Below, piece by piece: positions 7,078 to 10,738 of a stretch of 10,738 nucleotides of DNA (position 1 is the first letter of the stretch; each line of letters starts with the position of its first letter). The position numbers and the translations under genes were made by a program. The notes beneath the pieces are model-generated. The model was given only the letters and a program-made list of their open reading frames with translations. It was not told where the DNA came from and made no database searches. The DNA comes from JBGSST01 sp041736915 (GTDB taxonomy: Bacteria > Bdellovibrionota > FAC87 > UBA2466), in the NCBI GenBank assembly GCA_041736915.1, contig JBGSST010000350.1, forward strand, positions 1 through 10,738, written 5' to 3'.

Positions 7078-7106
7078 ATTCTTGTCTAAGACTTTTGGCT
7101 TGCCAA
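7078..7106 (-). promoter_or_regulatory. candidate sigma-70-like promoter for hppA
   Basis: On the - strand, TTGGCA (complement of 7101-7106) matches the -35 consensus at five of six bases. Seventeen bases later AAGAAT (complement of 7078-7083) matches the -10 at four of six. Transcription would start near 7070 and give a leader of about 70 bases. The -10 is weak and no experimental support exists, so this is only the best candidate seen. Confidence 0.3.
7095..7106. repeat. short inverted repeat, possible operator
   Basis: TTGGC-TT-GCCAA is a perfect 5-2-5 inverted repeat. Its right arm overlaps the candidate -35 element facing hppA, which is where a repressor or activator site would be placed. 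It could also be chance. No known regulator is identified by it. Confidence 0.25.
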
Positions 7107-7136
7107 GTGAAAATCTGGCGAAGGCTGGCGGAGGGT

Positions 7137-7183
7137 GTTGGCCTAAATAGCGAGGGCCCCAACGGATAGCCGCCGGAGCCCTC
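7137..7183 (+). other. two mutually exclusive short hairpins
   Basis: Hairpin A pairs GTT and GGCC (7137-7143) with GGCC and AAC (7155-7163), leaving two C bases bulged. Hairpin B pairs GAGGGC (7152-7157) with GCCCTC (7178-7183), with two more C-G pairs inside, and is followed by AGACTTTTC. The two share bases and cannot form together. If the exbB transcript starts upstream, they could act as an attenuator-like leader. The stems are short and the T run is poor, so chance is a real alternative. Confidence 0.2.
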
Positions 7184-7410
7184 AGACTTTTCGGTCCCTT
7201 GAATTTCCGCGAGACCCCTGGTCGAACGCCGTAAAAGAGGTGGCGATATTACGCCGTTCTTCCTCATTTCTCGCGGTTCCCCTTCCCGAAACCTATTTTA
7301 TGTTGTCACTCTTCCGTGGCGGGACCGTCGTAGAAATGTGGAAAGGTCGCCACAAATCACGGCCTCTGATATGGTTTTCCCATTCGCGCAATTGAAGGAG
7401 TGTAAATCGC

Positions 7411-8031
7411 ATGGGTTCCAATCTGACCACTATGTTCGTGACCGGCGGCTGGGTAATGTGGCCGCTCCTGTTGCTTTCCATTCTGACCTGGGCGATCGCC
7501 CTGGAAAGGACTTTTGTTTTCCTGACCCTCCGCCCCAAGATGCGAAAGCTAACCCAGTCGATCATCCAGAGCCTACAGGCGGGTGACGTGGCGGCGGCCC
7601 GGCAGCTTTGCCTCGCGCAGACGCCTCCCCTGTCCGAAGTTTTTTTGAGCGCGTTGGACACCCAGAAGTCGAAAGAGCTTGCGGAACGGTCCACCGATCG
7701 TAACCGGGCGCGGCTTCAGGCCATGTTTAAGAAGAACCTTTGGATTTTAGGCACTATCGGCAGCGCCAGCCCGTTTATCGGCCTGTTGGGCACGGTGGTC
7801 GGTATCGTTCGCGCCTTTAATGACATGTCGGAAAAAGGGGCGGGCGGCTTCAGCGTCGTCGCCGGCGGTATTTCGGAGGCCCTCATCGCCACCGCAGCCG
7901 GCCTCATCGTGGCGATTATCGCCGTGATGGCCTACAACATTTTTGTGAACTCCGCGAACACCACGGTGCTGCAGCTAAAGCTCACGCTCGACGAGCTGCT
8001 GGACTTAAGCCACGAAAAGCGAACGGTTTAA
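7411..8031 (+). CDS. exbB: ExbB/TolQ/MotA-family proton-channel protein
   Basis: This 206-residue inner-membrane protein forms, with an ExbD/TolR partner, a proton-driven motor that energises an outer-membrane or envelope process. Three membrane segments are seen: about 14-36, 110-135 and 155-180. The first loop is cytoplasmic (about 37-108), as in the family. The conserved second segment reads PFIGLLGTVVGIVRAF (121-136) with T127, and the third starts GISEALIATAAGL (153-165) with T161; these match the channel threonines of E. coli ExbB (T148 and T181). The ATG at 7411 has a strong GAAGGAG ten bases upstream (7394-7400). An ExbD-like gene follows after 19 bases, forming a two-gene operon. No tonB, tolA, tolB or pal gene is in the window, so ExbB versus TolQ versus a gliding-motor role (AglR type) is not resolved. 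The symbol is by family only. Confidence 0.85.
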   Translation: MGSNLTTMFVTGGWVMWPLLLLSILTWAIALERTFVFLTLRPKMRKLTQSIIQSLQAGDVAAARQLCLAQTPPLSEVFLSALDTQKSKELAERSTDRNRARLQAMFKKNLWILGTIGSASPFIGLLGTVVGIVRAFNDMSEKGAGGFSVVAGGISEALIATAAGLIVAIIAVMAYNIFVNSANTTVLQLKLTLDELLDLSHEKRTV

Positions 8032-8050
8032 CCGCCCAAGGAGTCTTAGT

Positions 8051-8476
8051 ATGTCAATGCGCATCGACGACGGAGCGGGCGAAGAAAACATAATCGCGGA
8101 GATCAACATCACTCCGCTGACCGACATCTTTCTTGTTCTTCTCATCATCTTCATGATTTCCAGCTCGGCGATGATGGAAGGCGGCCTCAATGTGAAGCTG
8201 CCCACGGCCAAAAGCTCGTCCATCACCAGCAGTAGCAATAGCAAACCGATCTACGTGACCATCGCTAAAGACGGGGGCCTTTCCGTCGGCGACAAACGCG
8301 CCGACATAGAGAACCTTACGGAAGTGATCCGGGAAGCGATCGCGGGAAATGAAGATAAAACCGTGGTCATCCGCGGTGACGAAGGTGTCGTGCTAGGCCG
8401 CGCGGTGCAGATCATGGACGCCGCCCGCAACGCCGGCGCCCAGAAGATCGCCATCGCCACGCAGGCGCCCAACTAA
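8051..8476 (+). CDS. exbD: ExbD/TolR-family biopolymer transport protein
   Basis: This 141-residue protein has one membrane segment (about 25-40) and a periplasmic domain. INITPLTDIFLVLLIIFM contains the family's essential proton-carrying aspartate, here D25, the same number as in E. coli ExbD. After the segment come the family pattern LNVKLPTA (46-53), a Ser-rich linker (55-64) and the periplasmic fold: IYVTIAKDGGLSVGDK (67-82), TVVIRGDE and a final helix with A-x-x-I-M-D-A-A-R-N-A-G. AAGGAG (8038-8043) lies 7 bases before the ATG, which favours 8051 over the ATG at 8057. It partners the ExbB-like protein just upstream. Only 5 bases separate its stop from that of the converging gene, and no strong terminator is seen. 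A weak 7-bp bulged hairpin at 8493-8512 has no T run. Confidence 0.87.
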   Translation: MSMRIDDGAGEENIIAEINITPLTDIFLVLLIIFMISSSAMMEGGLNVKLPTAKSSSITSSSNSKPIYVTIAKDGGLSVGDKRADIENLTEVIREAIAGNEDKTVVIRGDEGVVLGRAVQIMDAARNAGAQKIAIATQAPN

Positions 8477-8481
8477 TCACT

Positions 8482-10176
8482 TCACTGAAACGGCACGTAC
8501 GCCGCGTACGGCATCCAGATGCGCTCGAGCCATTCGCGCGTAAAGCGTTTCGCCTTAATCGCCATCTCGCGCAGATGCTGGTCGCCATTGCGTTCGTCCC
8601 CCGCCAGCCGGCGGTACACTTCCAGCGCCGAGTCGCGGTGTCCAAGTAGGTCCAAAGCCCGCGCCTCGTACAGCATCAGCTCGAAATACTCGGGCGGACG
8701 TGACTTGAGCCCCTTCGTTTCGCACTTGCGATCGACGTGCGCCATTCCCGCCCGAAACAGCCCCAGCCCGCGATTCTCGTCGCGAAGGCGCAACGCCAGT
8801 ATTCCCGTCACGAGGTAGCCTTCGGCGAACTCGTGGGACTCTAGGCACTCGTACATCTGCGGCAACGCCGCCGCGTCTTTACCCTCGAAGGCATCGACAA
8901 AGCTGGAGATGTAGAGCCGCTTGGCGGACTCTTGCGTGGGACTACTGAATCGATAACCCGGAAGCTCATTCCCCGTGCGGCCTTCGCGCCCGGAGAAAAT
9001 GTCACCAAGATTGAACTCGGCGTAGTGCCCCAGATGCAAAGGAGAGTTCCCTTCCCCCAGCCAGGCCTTCATGTTCACCGGATCGAGCAGCACACTCTGA
9101 ATATTGTAGACCTGCGACACCGTACGGTTGGCCACCTTGGGTTCGTTCCAATAAGGATCCCAGTGATCGCTCAAAATCTGCGTGGCCTGACTTTCGTTCA
9201 ACGACTTACCCGCCGTCGCCAGCAACTCTTCGAGCCGCGTGCGTCGGCAACGATTGTCCCAGTTCATCCGCGCGCCGGTGGCGTATTCCCCCGCCTGGCA
9301 CACGGGCGTCTGAAAATGGTTCGAGTGTCCCAGGTAACCACCGTCGAGCCGCTTACGTCCGCGTCCGCGCGGCGACAGCTCGTATAGCATCGCCTCGCGG
9401 CTCTTACCGTCGGCAATGACGAACGCCCACGACGAGCTAACCACGGCGCCATCCAAAATTATTTCCGCTTCGGCCACCGTGCGGCACTCGCGCAAAATCC
9501 GCTCACCGATGGAGAACGGCAGCTCGCCGCCCATCGTGGCCCGCCGGGAATAATGCTGGTGAATGGAGACGGCGATTTGTTCTTCGTTCATCCCCGTGAT
9601 GCCGGCGACGGGCACGCCGGCGGTGGTAAAGCCAATGTAGGCAAGCCCGCGTGGCCGTTTGAAATGCTGAATGACCGGAAACCGGTCCCAATACCCCACG
9701 CCGGGAAAATCCAGATTGCGGCCGAGAAAGAAACGATCGCCCCTGGAGACGAAACTCGTGCAGCCGAACGAAGGCACGTTCACGGCTACGAAATCGTCGG
9801 GCCGAAACGTCGCCCACAGCGACTGCAGATAAGGAAGCAAGTCGGGCAGCACGAGGGCCGTACGAATGGCGGTGTCGTCCAGCTGTAAGGCCTTCTGCAT
9901 CCCGCTCATCCGCTCTTCGAGCCACGAGGGCACCTTGCGCGCGAAGGCTTTCAAAAGCCGGGGAGCCACTATGCCCGTGATCTGCTTCATCGCGTATGCC
10001 GTGCGTGGCGGCACGCCGTGCGGGTCGAGAATGCGCTGCCAGAGGCGGAGATAAAAATCGAGCATGCCCAAGCGCGCGTCCTCGCGGAAAGCCTCGCCAT
10101 GCAGCCGGCCCATCTCTTGGTCGGTGCCCGCCGTCGATAGAACACGGTAGCGATACTCATGAGCCATTCGATTCAT
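8482..10176 (-). CDS. C45-family Ntn hydrolase / acyltransferase with repeat tail
   Basis: This 564-residue protein resembles the acyl-CoA:6-aminopenicillanate acyltransferase (C45) family of Ntn hydrolases, which cleave or transfer amide-linked acyl groups. The N-terminal hallmark AGTDQEMGRLHG is at 16-27. The nucleophile is C139 in SFGCTSF; family members cut themselves between the Gly and Cys to free it. GRNLDF (152-157) and GHSNHF (283-288) are further active-site patterns, and YNIQSVLLDP (357-366) resembles the family's closing strand. From about 416 an extra helical region includes a TPR-like stretch (498-525). No signal peptide is evident, so the protein is probably cytoplasmic. The substrate is unknown; amino-acid amides, acylated amines or a lipid amide are all possible. 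The start is the ATG at 10176, with GAGGG (complement of 10184-10188) 7 bases away; a TTG two codons upstream (10182) is too close to GAGGG. It stands alone on this strand. Confidence 0.7.
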   Translation of the reverse strand: MNRMAHEYRYRVLSTAGTDQEMGRLHGEAFREDARLGMLDFYLRLWQRILDPHGVPPRTAYAMKQITGIVAPRLLKAFARKVPSWLEERMSGMQKALQLDDTAIRTALVLPDLLPYLQSLWATFRPDDFVAVNVPSFGCTSFVSRGDRFFLGRNLDFPGVGYWDRFPVIQHFKRPRGLAYIGFTTAGVPVAGITGMNEEQIAVSIHQHYSRRATMGGELPFSIGERILRECRTVAEAEIILDGAVVSSSWAFVIADGKSREAMLYELSPRGRGRKRLDGGYLGHSNHFQTPVCQAGEYATGARMNWDNRCRRTRLEELLATAGKSLNESQATQILSDHWDPYWNEPKVANRTVSQVYNIQSVLLDPVNMKAWLGEGNSPLHLGHYAEFNLGDIFSGREGRTGNELPGYRFSSPTQESAKRLYISSFVDAFEGKDAAALPQMYECLESHEFAEGYLVTGILALRLRDENRGLGLFRAGMAHVDRKCETKGLKSRPPEYFELMLYEARALDLLGHRDSALEVYRRLAGDERNGDQHLREMAIKAKRFTREWLERIWMPYAAYVPFQ

Positions 10177-10219
10177 ATACAAACCCTCATTAATTCGATA
10201 ATTTCACTCCATACACGCC
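10177..10219. promoter_or_regulatory. 43-base divergent promoter region
   Basis: This short AT-rich gap must serve two outward-facing genes. It contains the ribosome binding site of the C45-type gene (complement of 10184-10188). On the + strand GATAAT (10197-10202) resembles a -10 element and would start transcription near 10209, only about ten bases before the ATG at 10220. No matching -35 is seen. The promoter of the - strand gene probably lies partly inside the start of the + strand gene. Confidence 0.3.
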
Positions 10220-10738
10220 ATGAAGTCACTCCCCGCCACCATTGCCGGAATGTGGAAAGCCTTTCTGGGAGCACCCGTTCTTTTTTTGCTGCTGCAGCTT
10301 CCCGAAGTTTCCGTCGACTGGATCGATCGGGCTTTTAGGCAGAGCTTCGAGGCCCATCCGTTCCTCGGAGCCGTGACGTTGTTTCCTTATTTTACGATCG
10401 TCAGCGCGGTAAGCACCGCCCTCACGGCATTGGCCGCGGCCGAGATTCAGGCGGGCCGCAGGCCCTCGTTGAGCCGCGTGTGGCAGCTGCTTGGGCCTCG
10501 TCTGGGGCTGCTCATCAAGACGTCGCTCATCTCGGGCCTGTTCATCATCCTGGGCATGCCGATTTTGGTGCCGGCGGTCTATTTCATGACCGTCTACCTG
10601 CTCGTCCCCGTGCTGGTGGTGTTCGAACCCCGTGCGGGCTCGCTGAGTCTGCTGGCCCGCTCGAAGAACCTGGTTCGGCCACGCTTCTGGCCCGTGCTCT
10701 CCTTCACGTTCTTCTTCCTGGCGGTCGGCGTGGGCATG
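10220..10738 (+). CDS. polytopic membrane protein, partial (C-terminus outside window)
   Basis: An open frame starts at the ATG at 10220 and is uninterrupted for 173 codons to the window edge. The protein begins MKSLPATIAGMWKAFLGAP. It has hydrophobic segments at about 14-27, 48-74, 98-131 (two likely) and 156-173. Between them lie the polar stretch AEIQAGRRPSLSRVWQ (73-88) and the pattern VVFEPRAGSLSLLARSKNLVR (cited by position 133-153). The combination 'G-R-x-P-S-L ... A-x-x-x-x-x-x-V-P-V-L-V-V-F-E ... L-x-R-S-x-x-L-V' resembles the YciC / glycerophosphodiester-phosphodiesterase membrane-domain type of protein, in which a Pro/Glu turn and a Ser-Arg-Leu helix recur. That resemblance is by eye and no function follows from it. 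No Shine-Dalgarno sequence precedes 10220; an ATG at 10250 is a poorer alternative. It diverges from the C45-type gene across 43 bases. Confidence 0.7.
   Translation, partial: MKSLPATIAGMWKAFLGAPVLFLLLQLPEVSVDWIDRAFRQSFEAHPFLGAVTLFPYFTIVSAVSTALTALAAAEIQAGRRPSLSRVWQLLGPRLGLLIKTSLISGLFIILGMPILVPAVYFMTVYLLVPVLVVFEPRAGSLSLLARSKNLVRPRFWPVLSFTFFFLAVGVGM

Larger units (their letters stand above)
7002..7410. other. divergent intergenic region, hppA / exbB
   Basis: These 409 bases separate two outward-facing genes, so promoters for both must lie here. They hold the ribosome binding sites of hppA (complement of 7011-7016) and exbB (7394-7400), a weak sigma-70-like element pair facing hppA, a TTGGC-TT-GCCAA inverted repeat, and two overlapping short hairpins around 7137-7183. 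I see no convincing gene inside and no long repeat. The length is generous for such a compact region, so a regulated promoter or a small RNA is possible but not shown. Confidence 0.6.

Noticed and set aside
7067..7267. 66-codon frame on the - strand upstream of hppA
   Set aside because: It is basic with no recognisable pattern, has no ribosome binding site, and covers the candidate hppA promoter. It is probably non-coding.
7035..7329. Near-repeat GTGGCGGG(A)CCGTC at 7035-7047 and 7316-7329 in the divergent intergenic region
   Set aside because: The copies are short, differ by one inserted base and have no third copy. In G+C-rich DNA this may be chance.
7291..7336. Promoter for exbB (TATTTT at 7294-7299, or TTGTCA at 7303-7308 with TAGAAA at 7331-7336)
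   Set aside because: The first has no acceptable -35 and the second pair is 22 bases apart, beyond normal spacing. No exbB promoter can be called with confidence.
7300..7395. 31-codon frame whose stop overlaps the exbB ribosome binding site
   Set aside because: The position is suggestive of a leader peptide, but there is no ribosome binding site before the ATG and nothing regulatory in its codons. The exbB signal at 7394-7400 is strong on its own.
10177..10182. TTG start two codons upstream for the C45-type gene
   Set aside because: GAGGG would lie only 1 base before the TTG, whereas the ATG at 10176 has a 7-base spacing and a better start codon.

Overview
The window looks like ordinary chromosomal DNA from a Gram-negative bacterium. 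G+C is moderately high by eye and the genes are tightly packed. The best lineage clue is the first four genes, whose order matches the pilG-pilH-pilI-pilD block of Myxococcus xanthus and related former deltaproteobacteria. I therefore infer Myxococcota or Bdellovibrionota, but no single marker here proves it. I see no rRNA, tRNA, CRISPR array, insertion sequence or phage gene.

Region 1 (67-4466, + strand) is a five-gene run in which all four junctions are 4-base ATGA start/stop overlaps. It encodes a membrane-anchored repeat protein (PilG-like), an ABC ATPase (PilH-like), an ABC-2 permease (PilI-like), a type IV prepilin peptidase (PilD) and a UDP-glucose 4-epimerase (GalE). In M. xanthus, PilGHI is an ABC exporter needed for type IV pili and PilD matures prepilins, so this is a pilus-biogenesis unit with a sugar-nucleotide enzyme at its end. 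A perfect 16-bp hairpin at 4482-4518 closes the operon and also serves the converging gene.

Region 2 (4545-7001, - strand) is one large gene for a membrane-integral, ion-pumping pyrophosphatase. The catalytic residues are intact, but the sequence departs from canonical enzymes. It combines the lysine of K+-independent enzymes with a gate glutamate at the Na+-type position, and it adds a loop insertion. It fits the divergent H+-pumping subfamily.

Region 3 (7002-7410) is a 409-base divergent intergenic region with weak promoter-like elements and inverted repeats. Region 4 (7411-8476, + strand) is an ExbB/TolQ plus ExbD/TolR motor pair with strong ribosome binding sites and no TonB, TolA or receptor gene nearby.

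Region 5 (8482-10176, - strand) is a 564-residue C45-type Ntn hydrolase with an internal Gly-Cys autocleavage site and a helical-repeat C-terminal extension. It converges on exbD with only 5 bases between stops. Forty-three bases beyond its start, a divergent membrane-protein gene begins at 10220 and runs off the window.

Nothing here is clearly a new system. The items most worth following up are the pil-galE coupling, the mixed ion-specificity residues of the pyrophosphatase, and the C45-plus-repeat protein.
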